Shown: positions 46,656-56,253, numbered from the stretch's first letter. The stretch: 64,000 nucleotides of DNA from CAWIOX01 sp963837775 (GCA_963837775.1 CAWIOX010000035.1:124001-188000); one strand, 5' to 3'. Notes: generated from the sequence alone by a model not told the origin. Translations and numbers: made by a program.

Positions 46656-47576
46656 CTACGCCAGCACGGCCTGCTTGTCCGCCGTCATTTCCGCCAGAGC
46701 GGCCTGTACATCGGCATACTGCAAACGAAACCCGAGTTCATCCTTGATGCGCTGGTTGCTCAGGCGCCGCGATTCCGACATAAAGGACAGCAACATCGGC
46801 GACACCAGCGTCTGCAACACTGCGCGCGGCTGGCGCGGAGGATGCGGCAGGCCGAAAGCGTCGGCCACGGTATCGAAGTAATCGCCCATTTTCATGTCGC
46901 TGTCATCGACCGCGTGATACACCCGGCACGGCCGCACCCGGAACAGCGCCAGCGCGATCAGTCGCGCCAGGTCGTCGGCATGGATATGGTTGGTGTAGAC
47001 ATCCTCCGCGGCACTGAGGGCCGGCGTTCCTTTGTGCAAGCGCTCGATGGGCAGGCGCTCGGCCGCATAAATCCCCGGCACGCGCAAAATGCCCAGGCGA
47101 CTGCCGGAACGCCTGGCCCAGGCCCGCAACACCTGCTCGGCATCGACGCGCCGCCTGGCGCGTGGATTTTGCGGATTGGTCGGACGGGTTTCATCGAACT
47201 GCGCACCGCCGCAGTCGCCATATACGCCGGTGGTGCTGACATAAACCAGCGTCGCGCGCTCGGGTAAAATGGCGGTCAAATTGCGGGTGCGGCGATCTTG
47301 TGCCCCATCCGACGGCGGCGGCGCCAGATGCACAACATACTGCGCCAGGCGTGCCAGTCGCCACAGGCTGTGCGGCTGATCCAGATTGGCAAGCAGCGGT
47401 ATCGCACCGGCTGCGCGCAAAGCATCGCAGCGCTCGGCCTGACTGGTGACGGCGAAAATGCGGAAACGCTCGCGCAGCAACGGCAACAAACGCATGCCGA
47501 CGTCGCCGCAACCGAGAATCAGCAAGCGTGGCTTGTGCAGTTTTTGCGCGCTCTTATTGACTTTATTTTTCATCAT
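46656..47576 (-). CDS. NAD(P)-dependent epimerase/dehydratase-like protein
   Basis: About 306 residues with a Rossmann start LLILGCGDVGMRLLPLL (GxGxxG) and the SDR-type YVSTTGVYGDCGG segment, where the usual Tyr-xxx-Lys is not obvious. LGILRVPGIYAAERLP and TNHIHADDLARLIALAL are typical of atypical SDR 'NAD-dependent epimerase' proteins (YeeZ-like). Substrate unknown. Two adjacent ATG codons (47576 and 47573) could serve as start. They lie only about 10 bp from the divergent reductase start, so promoters must overlap the neighbouring coding sequence. Confidence 0.82.
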   Translation of the reverse strand: MMKNKVNKSAQKLHKPRLLILGCGDVGMRLLPLLRERFRIFAVTSQAERCDALRAAGAIPLLANLDQPHSLWRLARLAQYVVHLAPPPSDGAQDRRTRNLTAILPERATLVYVSTTGVYGDCGGAQFDETRPTNPQNPRARRRVDAEQVLRAWARRSGSRLGILRVPGIYAAERLPIERLHKGTPALSAAEDVYTNHIHADDLARLIALALFRVRPCRVYHAVDDSDMKMGDYFDTVADAFGLPHPPRQPRAVLQTLVSPMLLSFMSESRRLSNQRIKDELGFRLQYADVQAALAEMTADKQAVLA

Positions 47577-47585
47577 CAGGATTGT

Positions 47586-48614
47586 ATGACTTTTCAAGTG
47601 ACTGTCCAGCCAAGCGGCCGGCAATTTAGCTGCAACGAAGACGACACCGTACTGACGGCGGCGATGCATGCCGGCGTCAACCTGCCCTACGGCTGCAAGA
47701 ACGGCGCCTGTGGCGCCTGCAAAGGGAAATTATTGTCCGGCACGGTGACGCATGGCCCGCATCAGCAAAAAGCGCTTTCCACAGAGGAAGAAGCCGGCGG
47801 CTTTGCACTGTTCTGCTGTGCGATACCCGATGCGGATATCGTGATTGAGGCGCGCGAGGTATTGGGCGTCGGCGAATTCCCGGTCAAGAAAATGCCATCG
47901 CGCATCGCCTCGATGGAAAAAGTGAGTGATGACGTGATGCTGATCGCGCTGCAACTGCCCGCCAATGAACGCCTGCAATATCTGGCCGGCCAATACATCG
48001 AATTCATCTTGCGCGACGGCAAGCGCCGCAGCTACAGCATGGCCAATGCACCGCATGCGGATGAAAAAATCACGCTGCACGTGCGCCACATGCCCGGCGG
48101 CCTGTTCACCGATCAGGTGTTCGGCACGCTCAAGGAGCGCGACATCCTGCGCTTTGAAGGCCCGCTCGGCACTTTTTTCCTGCGCGAAGATTCCGCCAAG
48201 CCGATCGTCTTGCTGGCATCGGGCACCGGTTTCGCACCGATCAAGGCGATCATCGAACATGCGGCCTACATCGAGTGTAGCCGCCCGATGACGCTGTACT
48301 GGGGCGGCCGTCGTCCGCAAGACCTGTACATGCACGCCTTGTGCGAAGAATGGGCGCGCACTTTGCCCAACTTCAGGTACGTACCGGTCATTTCGGATGC
48401 CTTGCCGGAAGATCACTGGCAAGGCCGTGGCGGCTTCGTGCACCGCGCTGTGGTTGACGATCTGCCCGATCTGTCCGGCTATCAGGTCTATGCGTGCGGT
48501 GCGCCGGTGATGGTGGATTCGGCCAAGCGGGATTTCGTCGCGTTATGCCATTTGCCGCAAGACGAGTTCTATGCGGATTCATTCACCTCGGAAGCCGATT
48601 TGGCCAAAGCCTGA
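47586..48614 (+). CDS. 2Fe-2S ferredoxin-type flavoprotein reductase (AscD/RfbI-like)
   Basis: A 342-residue electron-transfer protein. The N-terminal plant-type ferredoxin domain has Cys37, Cys42, Cys45 and Cys77/78 (YGCKNGACGACKG ... LFCCAIP). The FAD domain follows (RSYSMANAPH), then the NAD domain (LASGTGFAPIKAIIEH, YACGAPVMVDSAK). The layout matches CDP-6-deoxy-delta-3,4-glucoseen reductase-like or phenol hydroxylase reductase components. There is no partner oxygenase or sugar gene nearby, so the physiological acceptor is unknown. The frame is open upstream into the divergent gene, but the ATG at 47586 is the natural start. Confidence 0.88.
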   Translation: MTFQVTVQPSGRQFSCNEDDTVLTAAMHAGVNLPYGCKNGACGACKGKLLSGTVTHGPHQQKALSTEEEAGGFALFCCAIPDADIVIEAREVLGVGEFPVKKMPSRIASMEKVSDDVMLIALQLPANERLQYLAGQYIEFILRDGKRRSYSMANAPHADEKITLHVRHMPGGLFTDQVFGTLKERDILRFEGPLGTFFLREDSAKPIVLLASGTGFAPIKAIIEHAAYIECSRPMTLYWGGRRPQDLYMHALCEEWARTLPNFRYVPVISDALPEDHWQGRGGFVHRAVVDDLPDLSGYQVYACGAPVMVDSAKRDFVALCHLPQDEFYADSFTSEADLAKA

Positions 48615-48705
48615 TAAAAGCCTGCACCCTGGGTGATGCGGCACGGTGCAGCATAGGCACTGGCCGCCTTACCCATGCGCCGTTTTTTAACAGGCCCAAC
48701 TTCAA

Positions 48706-49146
48706 TCAGCTATTGCGGGCGAATTTTGTAGCGAGCTGGTTGAGTTTTTCAGCATGCTGGCGTGCCGCCGCTTCGGCAGCACGCGCCGCTTCTTCAACTG
48801 CTCGCTGCGCCTTGCGCTGCTCGGCAACTTTCTTGAAGCGCTCCCGCAAAATAGTGGAGGCGTGTGTGCGATGCAACTCTGTCACCTCGTCTGCAGGCTT
48901 GCCATCCAGATCAAATCGGGTCTTTGCCTTTTCCATCCCCTTCAGGTAACGCAAAGAATTGGTGTGCATTCCCAACGCAACGCGCAAGGTCTTGCGGCTA
49001 ATTTCCGGATACAGTGCAATGAGTTGCTTGTCGACACCGATCGCCAGCGGCATGTAATCACGGAAGGCCACGAATTTTTCCTGGAAATCCTTGAGCAAAG
49101 TGCGTGCAGGTTGAATCGGGCTGGGTGTAGGACTGAGCGTATTCAT
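48706..49146 (-). CDS. ProQ/FinO-domain RNA-binding protein
   Basis: A 146-residue protein with a ProQ/FinO core (FRDYMPLAIGVDKQLIALYPEISRKTLRVALGMHTNSLRYLKGM, then ARFDLDGKP-like RFDLDGKPADEV) and an Ala/Glu/Lys-rich helical tail (AVEEAARAAEAAARQHAEKL). Such proteins are sRNA chaperones binding terminator hairpins. It converges with the ferredoxin reductase gene. Targets are unknown. Confidence 0.88.
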   Translation of the reverse strand: MNTLSPTPSPIQPARTLLKDFQEKFVAFRDYMPLAIGVDKQLIALYPEISRKTLRVALGMHTNSLRYLKGMEKAKTRFDLDGKPADEVTELHRTHASTILRERFKKVAEQRKAQRAVEEAARAAEAAARQHAEKLNQLATKFARNS

Positions 49147-49351
49147 CGACGGTAATCGTATATTTTGTATTTCGGGGTGGGCAGGATATCACGGAGATGA
49201 TATTTACCTGAACTGAAGCACAGATTGCCTCAACTAAAATCTCCGGCAAACACGTCCCGCGGCTGTCGCCAAGTGCTCGCTGGTGAACTTCAAGTGCTAT
49301 CCATCACGCCATCAATTCCCGATAGTTCGCCGCGATTTTCCGCATCTATGC

Positions 49352-49357
49352 TATAGT
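49352..49357 (+). promoter_or_regulatory. -10 box of initiator tRNA gene
   Basis: TATAGT 11 bp before the mature tRNA; a weak TTCGCC-like -35 box lies upstream. Confidence 0.45.
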
Positions 49358-49368
49358 CATGCTTCAGA

Positions 49369-49445
49369 CGCGGGGTGGAGCAGTCTGGCAGCTCGTCGGG
49401 CTCATAACCCGAAGGTCACAGGTTCAAATCCTGTCCCCGCAACCA
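49369..49445 (+). tRNA. initiator tRNA-Met (CAU)
   Basis: A 77-nt cloverleaf with encoded CCA. The C1-A72 mismatch at the acceptor end and the three consecutive G-C pairs in the anticodon stem (GGGCTCATAACCC) mark it as the initiator tRNA. The T-loop TTCAAAT is normal. Confidence 0.95.
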
Positions 49446-49452
49446 AATATTG

Positions 49453-49486
49453 AAGCCCAGACCGTAAAACGTCTGGGCTTTTTATT
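49453..49486 (+). terminator. intrinsic terminator after tRNA-fMet
   Basis: AAGCCCAGAC / GTCTGGGCTT stem followed by TTTATTTT. Confidence 0.88.
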
Positions 49487-50040
49487 TTCCGATGTACCTT
49501 CCGCCCCAGCATCCCCCATCGCTTCAAATTGAAATCCGGATACCGGCCATAACAATTCGGCCAATATGGAATTTTCACATCACACAACGGCATCCACGCA
49601 CATCCGCCCACCTGCCTAATTGCAGCCTTGAATGTCAATTGGCAGATCGAACACTCCTGTCGAATAAACTAACTTCAACAACAAATTGCGAATACCTTTA
49701 TATTGCAATAAATACCATTTTTTTCCGTCTGAATGCTTTACAACAATAATCTTAGCGAACATAATTAATTTGCATATAGAACGAATTTAAGTGATTTAAA
49801 TCAAAGTAGATGAATGACATTTTATGCGTTTGCCCAGCGTCCTCATCCGGCAATTGAATGGGTACCCTGGTAAATCAACAAAAGTCAGGAACTCTGATAT
49901 AGACCATGTGGCAGGCGCATCTAATGATTGACATACCTTTTAACAACACCTATCAATATAAGTACCAGCGCAAATAAAAAAAACCGGCAGCACGATATCG
50001 ATGGCCATGAACTGGTAGGTTCACATCAAAGGGAATCAAA
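49487..50040 (+). promoter_or_regulatory. gene-free AT-rich region with prkA promoter
   Basis: A 554-bp region with no credible gene. At 49928-49956 there is TTGACA, a 17-bp spacer and TATCAA, a reasonable sigma70-type promoter about 85 bp before prkA. I searched for a -24/-12 sigma54 site and saw none convincing. The length suggests regulator binding sites. Confidence 0.45.
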
Positions 50041-51963
50041 ATGAAAATCTTTGAAAACTACGCAGCGCGGTACGAACGGACCCGGGAGGAAGAATATTCC
50101 TTGCAGGAATATCTGGATTTATGCAAACGCGATCCCCTCGCCTACTCAAATGCGGCAGAACGCATGCTGGCCGCGATCGGCGCACCGGAATTAGTCGACA
50201 CCCGTAACGATCCCCACCTGTCACGCATCTTCGCCAACAAGGTGATCAAGATCTATCCCGCCTTCAAGGAGTTTTACGGGATGGAAGAAGCGATTGAGCA
50301 GGTGGTGTCCTATTTCCGCCATGCGGCGCAGGGACTGGAAGAACGCAAACAAGTCCTGTACTTGCTTGGTCCGGTTGGCGGCGGCAAATCATCGATTGCC
50401 GAAAAACTCAAGTATCTGATGGAAAGGGTCCCATTCTATTGCCTCAAAGGCTCACCGGTTAACGAATCGCCGCTCGGCTTGTTCAATGTGGAAGAAGACG
50501 GCGCCATTCTGGAGGAAGACTACGGCATTCCACGCCGTCACCTGAACAACATCCCCAGTCCGTGGGCGGTGAAGCGCTTGAATGAATTCAACGGCAACAT
50601 CAATCAATTCCGCGTGGTCAAACGCTACCCTTCGGTACTCAGACAGATCGCCATTTCAAAAACTGAACCGGGCGATGAAAACAATCAGGATATTTCATCG
50701 CTGGTCGGCAAAGTCGACATCCGCAAACTGGAAGATTATTCCCAGGACGATCCGGATGCTTACAGCTACTCGGGTGGCCTGTGCCTGTCGAATCAGGGCT
50801 TGATGGAATTCGTCGAAATGTTCAAGGCGCCAATCAAGGTGCTGCATCCTTTGCTGACGGCCACGCAGGAAGGCAACTACAAGGGAACCGAAGGTTTTGG
50901 CGCAATACCGTTCGACGGCATTATCCTCGCCCACTCCAACGAGTCGGAATGGAAAGCCTTCAAGAACAACAAGAATAACGAAGCCTTCCTTGACCGGATC
51001 TATATCGTCAAGGTGCCTTACTGCTTGCGCGTGACGCAAGAAACCAAGATTTACGAAAAATTATTGCGCAATTCCTCACTTTCCAAAGCGCCTTGCGCCC
51101 CGGGAACGCTGAAGATGATGGCGCAATTTTCGATACTGACGCGACTGAAAGAGCCGGAGAATTCCAGCATTTTCAGCAAGATGCTGATCTATGACGGCGA
51201 GAACCTGAAAGATATCGATCCCAAGGCCAAGTCTTACCACGAGTACCGGGACTATGCCGGCGTTGATGAAGGCATGAGCGGCGTATCGACGCGTTTTGCG
51301 TTCAAGATCCTGTCCAAGGTGTTCAACTTCGACACGACGGAAGTGGCGGCCAATCCGGTTCATCTGATGTATGTGCTGGAGCAGCAAATCGAGCGCGAAC
51401 AGTTCCCGCCCGAAACCGAGCAAAAGTATCTCGCCTACATCAAGGAATATCTGGCACAGCGCTACGTCGAATTCATCGGCAAGGAAATTCAGACCGCCTA
51501 CCTGGAAAGCTATTCCGAGTACGGCCAGAATATTTTCGACCGCTATGTGACGTTTGCAGACTTCTGGATTCAGGACCAGGAATACCGCGACCCGGATACC
51601 GGCGAAAGCTTCGACCGCAATTCGCTCAATACCGAACTGGAGAAAATTGAAAAGCCGGCGGGCATTTCGAATCCCAAGGATTTCCGCAATGAGATCGTTA
51701 ATTTCGTACTGCGTGCCCGCGCGCACAACGCAGGCAAGAACCCGGCCTGGACCAGTTATGAGAAACTCAGAACCGTAATCGAGAAAAAGATGTTTTCCAA
51801 TACCGAGGAATTACTGCCGGTTATCTCGTTCAATGCCAAGGCCAGTGCGGATGATGTCAACAAGCATGAGGAGTTTGTCGCACGCATGGTAGAAAAAGGA
51901 TACACGGCGAAACAGGTGCGGCTGTTATGCGAATGGTATTTACGTGTCCGGAAATCGTCGTAG
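50041..51963 (+). CDS. prkA: PrkA-family serine protein kinase (YeaG-like)
   Basis: A 640-residue protein of the PrkA/YeaG family: an N-terminal AAA-type domain with Walker A LGPVGGGKSSIAEKL (about 109-123), then a C-terminal PrkA kinase-like domain (YAGVDEGMSGVSTRFAFKILSKVFNFD). In enterobacteria YeaG acts with YeaH in starvation and stress responses. GGGA before the ATG gives a modest ribosome binding site. First gene of prkA-yeaH-spoVR; 76 bp to yeaH. The full length matches the family. Confidence 0.95.
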   Translation: MKIFENYAARYERTREEEYSLQEYLDLCKRDPLAYSNAAERMLAAIGAPELVDTRNDPHLSRIFANKVIKIYPAFKEFYGMEEAIEQVVSYFRHAAQGLEERKQVLYLLGPVGGGKSSIAEKLKYLMERVPFYCLKGSPVNESPLGLFNVEEDGAILEEDYGIPRRHLNNIPSPWAVKRLNEFNGNINQFRVVKRYPSVLRQIAISKTEPGDENNQDISSLVGKVDIRKLEDYSQDDPDAYSYSGGLCLSNQGLMEFVEMFKAPIKVLHPLLTATQEGNYKGTEGFGAIPFDGIILAHSNESEWKAFKNNKNNEAFLDRIYIVKVPYCLRVTQETKIYEKLLRNSSLSKAPCAPGTLKMMAQFSILTRLKEPENSSIFSKMLIYDGENLKDIDPKAKSYHEYRDYAGVDEGMSGVSTRFAFKILSKVFNFDTTEVAANPVHLMYVLEQQIEREQFPPETEQKYLAYIKEYLAQRYVEFIGKEIQTAYLESYSEYGQNIFDRYVTFADFWIQDQEYRDPDTGESFDRNSLNTELEKIEKPAGISNPKDFRNEIVNFVLRARAHNAGKNPAWTSYEKLRTVIEKKMFSNTEELLPVISFNAKASADDVNKHEEFVARMVEKGYTAKQVRLLCEWYLRVRKSS

Positions 51964-52039
51964 GCCAGTTTGCATCGGATGTGGGTCAGAATCCGCCATT
52001 CATCCTGACCCACAGCGATTTCATTAACAGGAGACCATT

Positions 52040-53308
52040 TTGGTTCACCTCATCGACAGGCGTCTGCAGGGCAAGAATAAATCAGCAGTCAACCGTGAAC
52101 GCTTTTTGCATCGCTACAAGGGGCAGATCAAGGATGCAGTTGAGCGGGCGATAAAAGGCCGTTCAATTACCGACATTGAAAATGGGGAAAAAGTCTCGAT
52201 TCCCGCCAAGGATGTCAACGAACCCAGTTTTGGCCATGCCCATGGCGGGGTATGGGAGACCATTCATCCCGGCAACAAAGAGTACCTCAAGGGCGACCGG
52301 GTTGCGCGCCCTAAAGGCGGAGCAGGTTCTGGGTCCGGCAAGGCTGGCAACAGCGACCAGACCTCCGAGGATGATTTCATCTTCGAACTCACTCGCGAAG
52401 AATTCCTGAACTATTTCTTCGAAGATCTCGAGTTGCCGAATATGGTAAAGACCCAGCTGACATCGACGACTGAATTCAAGAATCAGCGCGCCGGCTACAA
52501 GATGTCCGGCACGCCGACCAACATCCATATATTGCGCTCGCTACGCGGCGCTTTGGGCAGGCGCATTGCGGTGGGCAGCAATTCACGCAAACGGCTGCTC
52601 GAAGCGGAATCCGAATTGATACAACTGCTCGACAGTGTGCCGGAAGACGATCCCCAAATCATCGGACTCAAGCAGGAAATCCACCATCTGCGCACCAAGC
52701 TGATTGCGATTCCGTTCATCGACCCGTTCGACCTGCGTTACAGCAACCGCATCAAGGTGCCGAAACCTTCCAGTCAGGCAGTCATGTTCTGCATCATGGA
52801 TGTATCCGGTTCGATGGACGAAAACAAGAAGGATATCGCCAAACGCTTTTTCATTCTGCTTTACCTGTTCCTGACCCGCGCCTATGACAAGATCGAAGTC
52901 GTCTTCATCCGGCACCACACGCTGGCCGATGAAGTCGATGAAAACGATTTTTTCCATTCGCGCGAATCGGGGGGCACCGTGGTGTCGTCGGCGCTGAATT
53001 TGCTGACCAAAATCATGCGCGAACGTTATTCCAGCAACGACTGGAATATCTACGTCGCGCAAGCATCGGATGGCGACAACTGGGATAACGATTCCGTCAC
53101 CTGCCGCCAGTTACTGATCAACACCATCATGCCGGCCGTACAGTATTACGCCTATGTCGAGATCACCGAGGACAAGCCGCAAAATCTGTGGGAAGAGTAC
53201 AAGCAGGTACTGGACTATCACCCGCACTTCGCGATGCAACTCATCAAGTCCCAGTCTGACATCTATCCGGTATTCCGCGAACTGTTCAAGAAACAGGAAA
53301 AAGCATGA
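52040..53308 (+). CDS. yeaH: YeaH-like VWA-domain protein (DUF444)
   Basis: A 422-residue partner of PrkA. The N-terminus reads VHLIDRRLQGKNKSAVNRERFLHRYK, conserved with E. coli YeaH, which fixes the start at a TTG codon with AGGAG seven bases upstream. A Gly/Ser linker (about residue 95) precedes the body. The von Willebrand A-type MIDAS appears as MDVSGSMDENKK with a later SDGDNWDND. The stop overlaps the spoVR ATG (ATGA). Confidence 0.93.
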   Translation: MVHLIDRRLQGKNKSAVNRERFLHRYKGQIKDAVERAIKGRSITDIENGEKVSIPAKDVNEPSFGHAHGGVWETIHPGNKEYLKGDRVARPKGGAGSGSGKAGNSDQTSEDDFIFELTREEFLNYFFEDLELPNMVKTQLTSTTEFKNQRAGYKMSGTPTNIHILRSLRGALGRRIAVGSNSRKRLLEAESELIQLLDSVPEDDPQIIGLKQEIHHLRTKLIAIPFIDPFDLRYSNRIKVPKPSSQAVMFCIMDVSGSMDENKKDIAKRFFILLYLFLTRAYDKIEVVFIRHHTLADEVDENDFFHSRESGGTVVSSALNLLTKIMRERYSSNDWNIYVAQASDGDNWDNDSVTCRQLLINTIMPAVQYYAYVEITEDKPQNLWEEYKQVLDYHPHFAMQLIKSQSDIYPVFRELFKKQEKA

Positions 53309-54837
53309 AAGCCGCGCTCAAAGTCGATCAACAACGTCAACTCCCGAAACAATCGGAATGGACCTTCGAACTGATTGAGCAGGCGCATGACGAGATCCGC
53401 CGCGTCGCCGAAAATTTCGGCCTGGACACCTACCCGAACCAGCTGGAAATCATCACTGCAGAGCAGATGATGGACGCCTATACGGCGGTCGGCCTGCCGG
53501 TGTCGTATCACCACTGGTCATTCGGCAAGCACTTTCTCAACACGGAAAAAAGCTACAAGCGTGGCCAGATGGGTCTGGCCTATGAAATAGTCATCAACTC
53601 GAATCCCTGCATCGCCTATCTGATGGAGGAAAACAGCCTGATGATGCAGACCCTGGTGATCGCCCATGCTGCCTACGGCCACAATTCTTTTTTCAAAGGC
53701 AATTACCTGTTCCGCTCCTGGACCGATGCCGAAGCGATTGTCGACTACATGGTGTTCGCCAAGAAATTCATTGCCGAATGCGAGCAGCGCCATGGAATCG
53801 AAGCCGTCGAATTATTGCTGGACTCCTGCCATGCGCTGCAAAACCATGGCGTCGACCGCTACAAGCGCCCGGCCAAACTGTCCCTGGCGGAAGAAAAAGC
53901 ACGTCAAAAGGAGCGTGAAGCCTATTTGCAATTGCAAGTCAATGACCTGTGGCGCACCCTGCCCCAGTATGAACGCGCCGCCGTGGATACCGCACCACAT
54001 CGTTTCCCACCGGAACCGCAGGAAAATCTGCTCTACTTCATCGAGAAATACGCGCCCCTGCTGGAACCATGGCAACGCGAAGTGGTGCGCATCATCCGCA
54101 AGATCTCGCAATATTTTTATCCGCAACGCCAGACCCAGGTCATGAATGAAGGCTGGGCCACCTTCTGGCACTACACGATCCTCCATCAACTGTTTGAAGA
54201 GGGCGTGGTCGGCGACGGCTTCATGATCGAATTCCTGCAAAGCCACACCAATGTCATCTATCAACCGCCGGTCGACAGCCCTTATTACAGCGGCATCAAC
54301 CCCTACGCACTGGGGTTTGCGATGATGTCCGACATCCGGCGCATCTGCGAAAACCCGACCGATGAAGATCGTGCATGGTTCCCGCATATTGCGGGCAGCG
54401 ACTGGCAAAAGACGCTCGATTTTGCGATGCGCAACTTCAAGGACGAGAGCTTCATTTCCCAGTACCTGTCACCCAAGCTGATTCGCGACTTTCACCTTTT
54501 CGCGGTGCTGGACGATGATACCGACGAGAAACTGACGATTTCCGCCATCCACGATGACAGCGGCTATCGCACCATCAGGCAAAAACTGTCCGAACAATAT
54601 AACCTCGGCAATCGGGAGCCGAATATCCAGGTTTGGTGCGTCAACATGCAGGGCGACCGCTCAATCACCTTAAGACATAGCCAGTTTCAGCGCAGGCCAC
54701 TGAACCAGCAAGCGGAAGAAGTGTTAAAGCACGTGGCGCGCCTGTGGGGCTTCGACGTGCGGCTCGAAACCATCGACACCTATGGCAAAGTAATCAGCAC
54801 CATGGACTGCAAACGCGAGAAGCGCAGCCACGGATAA
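53305..54837 (+). CDS. spoVR: SpoVR family protein (YcgB-like)
   Basis: A 510-residue cytoplasmic protein, equal in length to E. coli YcgB. Typical blocks are EWTFELIEQAHDEIRRVAENFGLDTYPNQLEIITAEQMMDAY, NEGWATFWHYTILHQL and GINPYALGFAMMSDIRRIC. Function is unknown; the family is tied by gene order to PrkA and YeaH. It overlaps yeaH by four bases, so all three are presumably one transcript. An 83-bp repeat in opposite orientation begins at its stop codon. Confidence 0.95.
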   Translation: MKAALKVDQQRQLPKQSEWTFELIEQAHDEIRRVAENFGLDTYPNQLEIITAEQMMDAYTAVGLPVSYHHWSFGKHFLNTEKSYKRGQMGLAYEIVINSNPCIAYLMEENSLMMQTLVIAHAAYGHNSFFKGNYLFRSWTDAEAIVDYMVFAKKFIAECEQRHGIEAVELLLDSCHALQNHGVDRYKRPAKLSLAEEKARQKEREAYLQLQVNDLWRTLPQYERAAVDTAPHRFPPEPQENLLYFIEKYAPLLEPWQREVVRIIRKISQYFYPQRQTQVMNEGWATFWHYTILHQLFEEGVVGDGFMIEFLQSHTNVIYQPPVDSPYYSGINPYALGFAMMSDIRRICENPTDEDRAWFPHIAGSDWQKTLDFAMRNFKDESFISQYLSPKLIRDFHLFAVLDDDTDEKLTISAIHDDSGYRTIRQKLSEQYNLGNREPNIQVWCVNMQGDRSITLRHSQFQRRPLNQQAEEVLKHVARLWGFDVRLETIDTYGKVISTMDCKREKRSHG

Positions 54838-54915
54838 CAGGGAGTATTGCCATTTTCATGGCATCTCCCGCACATATTCATTGACAATAAAAATATACTC
54901 CCACCCACTATTGGC
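54833..54915 (-). repeat. 83-bp intergenic repeat, copy F
   Basis: Minus orientation, touching the spoVR stop codon and lying upstream of the second spermidine-synthase-like gene. Most diverged copy: the left arm is altered, while GTATATTTTT, TCAATGAAT, TGCGGG and AATACTCCC keep exact spacing. Confidence 0.7.
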
Positions 54916-55166
54916 ATGCTGCCAATCAGGATTTCAGCGTAAGCGCCTGCTCTCCGACGCTACACCCGCGGCTGCGGCCTGTTTTGCGTGCATGGGTATT
55001 TTCATGGACAGTGTTTGCCGGCACCAGAGCACAAAACCCCTTTTCACAAAAACTTGCCCGCAAACGCATCAGCGCAGGATAATCACGCCTGTCAATTGAT
55101 CCTCATCCACTGAGCATCATGCAGTCCCCTTTGCACCCGCCACTTATTGCCAGCCAGCGCCGGCTC

Positions 55167-55991
55167 ATGAACATGCCCAACCAACGACAAACCACCGAAA
55201 AAGAAACATCCAGGCGCACTGTGCGCAGAAAGCCTGCGGCTACGGAGGCAACTGGCCAGACTGCATATCCGCCCGCGACGATCACGGAGCACAAGGGCAT
55301 ACGCTATCTGCACCTCGGCACTGAATGGGAGCAAGGCGCGATGCGTGTGCGCACGCCGGATGCGATCGAAACCGAATACGTGCAGCAAATGATGATGTGG
55401 ATGCTGTTCAACCAGCAGCCGCAGCATATCGTCCAGCTCGGTCTCGGCAGCGCGGCGCTGACCAAGTTCTGTTACCGCCAGTTTCCGCAGGCACGGGTCA
55501 CCGCCATCGAGCTGAACCCGGCCGTGATCGCGATGTGCGGCGCGATGTTCGCGCTGCCGCCGAACGACGCGCGCCTGCATGTCACCAGAATGGACGCGAT
55601 GGCCTTTGTGACCGACCGCGCCAACCATGGCAGCGTCGATGTACTGCAGGTCGACCTGTACGACGACGAGGCGCGCGGGCCGGTGTTCGACACGCCCGAG
55701 TTTTACCAGGCCTGCGCCGACTGCCTGACGCCGGACGGGATGATGACGGTCAACCTGTTCGGCGAGCAATCGATCTATTACCAGAATCTGCAAACCATGC
55801 AACAGGTATTCGACGCGGTGGTCTGGCTGCCGGAAGTGCACGCCGCCAATGTCGTCGTCATCGCGTTCAAATCCGCGCCCGAACTGGATTTCAGCACGCT
55901 CGATGAACGCGCCGCGCTGATCAAAAAGAAGATGAAGCTGCCGGCACCGACCTGGGTCGACGGCCTGAGAGAATGGATGCTGGAGCAGTAG
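55167..55991 (+). CDS. spermidine-synthase-like protein, paralogue 2
   Basis: About 274 residues and strikingly similar to the protein at 41358-42182: both share TPDAIE-/KPDAIELEY, MMMWMLFN.QPQHIVQLGLG.AALTK.CYRQFP, AIELNP, VDLYD and ARGPV.DTPEFYQAC.  The GGGDGG spermidine-synthase loop is GLGSAALT. The start at 55167 aligns with the paralogue's; an earlier ATG at 55119 is possible. It is flanked by two copies of the 83-bp repeat in opposite orientations. Catalytic role uncertain. Confidence 0.78.
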   Translation: MNMPNQRQTTEKETSRRTVRRKPAATEATGQTAYPPATITEHKGIRYLHLGTEWEQGAMRVRTPDAIETEYVQQMMMWMLFNQQPQHIVQLGLGSAALTKFCYRQFPQARVTAIELNPAVIAMCGAMFALPPNDARLHVTRMDAMAFVTDRANHGSVDVLQVDLYDDEARGPVFDTPEFYQACADCLTPDGMMTVNLFGEQSIYYQNLQTMQQVFDAVVWLPEVHAANVVVIAFKSAPELDFSTLDERAALIKKKMKLPAPTWVDGLREWMLEQ

Positions 55992-56073
55992 AGCGCAAAT
56001 GGCTGATTGCAATATTGGTGGATTTTATGCTGATCCGGGACGCAGATCAGCATGATCGGCCGAAAATCGATCG

Positions 56074-56156
56074 AAAATATACTCCATGCTGTATTTTTAA
56101 TAGCCCAATGAATACCTGCGGGTATCGAGGTATTTTTCATCATACTCCCCATTATT
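56074..56156 (+). repeat. 83-bp intergenic repeat, copy G
   Basis: Same strand as the upstream paralogue gene. AAAATATAC / GTATTTTT arms, CCAATGAATACC, TGCGGG and CATACTCCC at fixed spacing. A 19-codon ATG frame (56108-56167) encodes MNTCGYRGIFHHTPHYFKK, comparable to copy C. Confidence 0.85.
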
Positions 56157-56183
56157 TTAAAAAATAACAGCGCGCAACAATGA

Positions 56184-56224
56184 AAAAAGCCTCCCGCCGG
56201 AGTTAACCGGCGGGAGGCTTTTTT
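56184..56224 (-). terminator. intrinsic terminator of the pyruvate dehydrogenase operon
   Basis: Long stem AAGCCTCCCGCCGG / CCGGCGGGAGGCTT, loop AGTTAA, T-run on either side, about 30 bp beyond the lpdA stop. Confidence 0.92.
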
Positions 56225-56253
56225 GCGACTGACGCGATGCTTGCTTTGACGCT

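Noticed and set aside
49402..49638. 78-codon ORF on the minus strand ending VAGTGFEPVTFGL
   Set aside because: The ending is the antisense translation of the initiator tRNA gene, a well-known annotation artefact.
49860..49960. Sigma54 (-24/-12) promoter for prkA
   Set aside because: The nearest GTGGCAG-like match lacks a TTGC -12 element; a sigma70-like TTGACA-17-TATCAA fits better.
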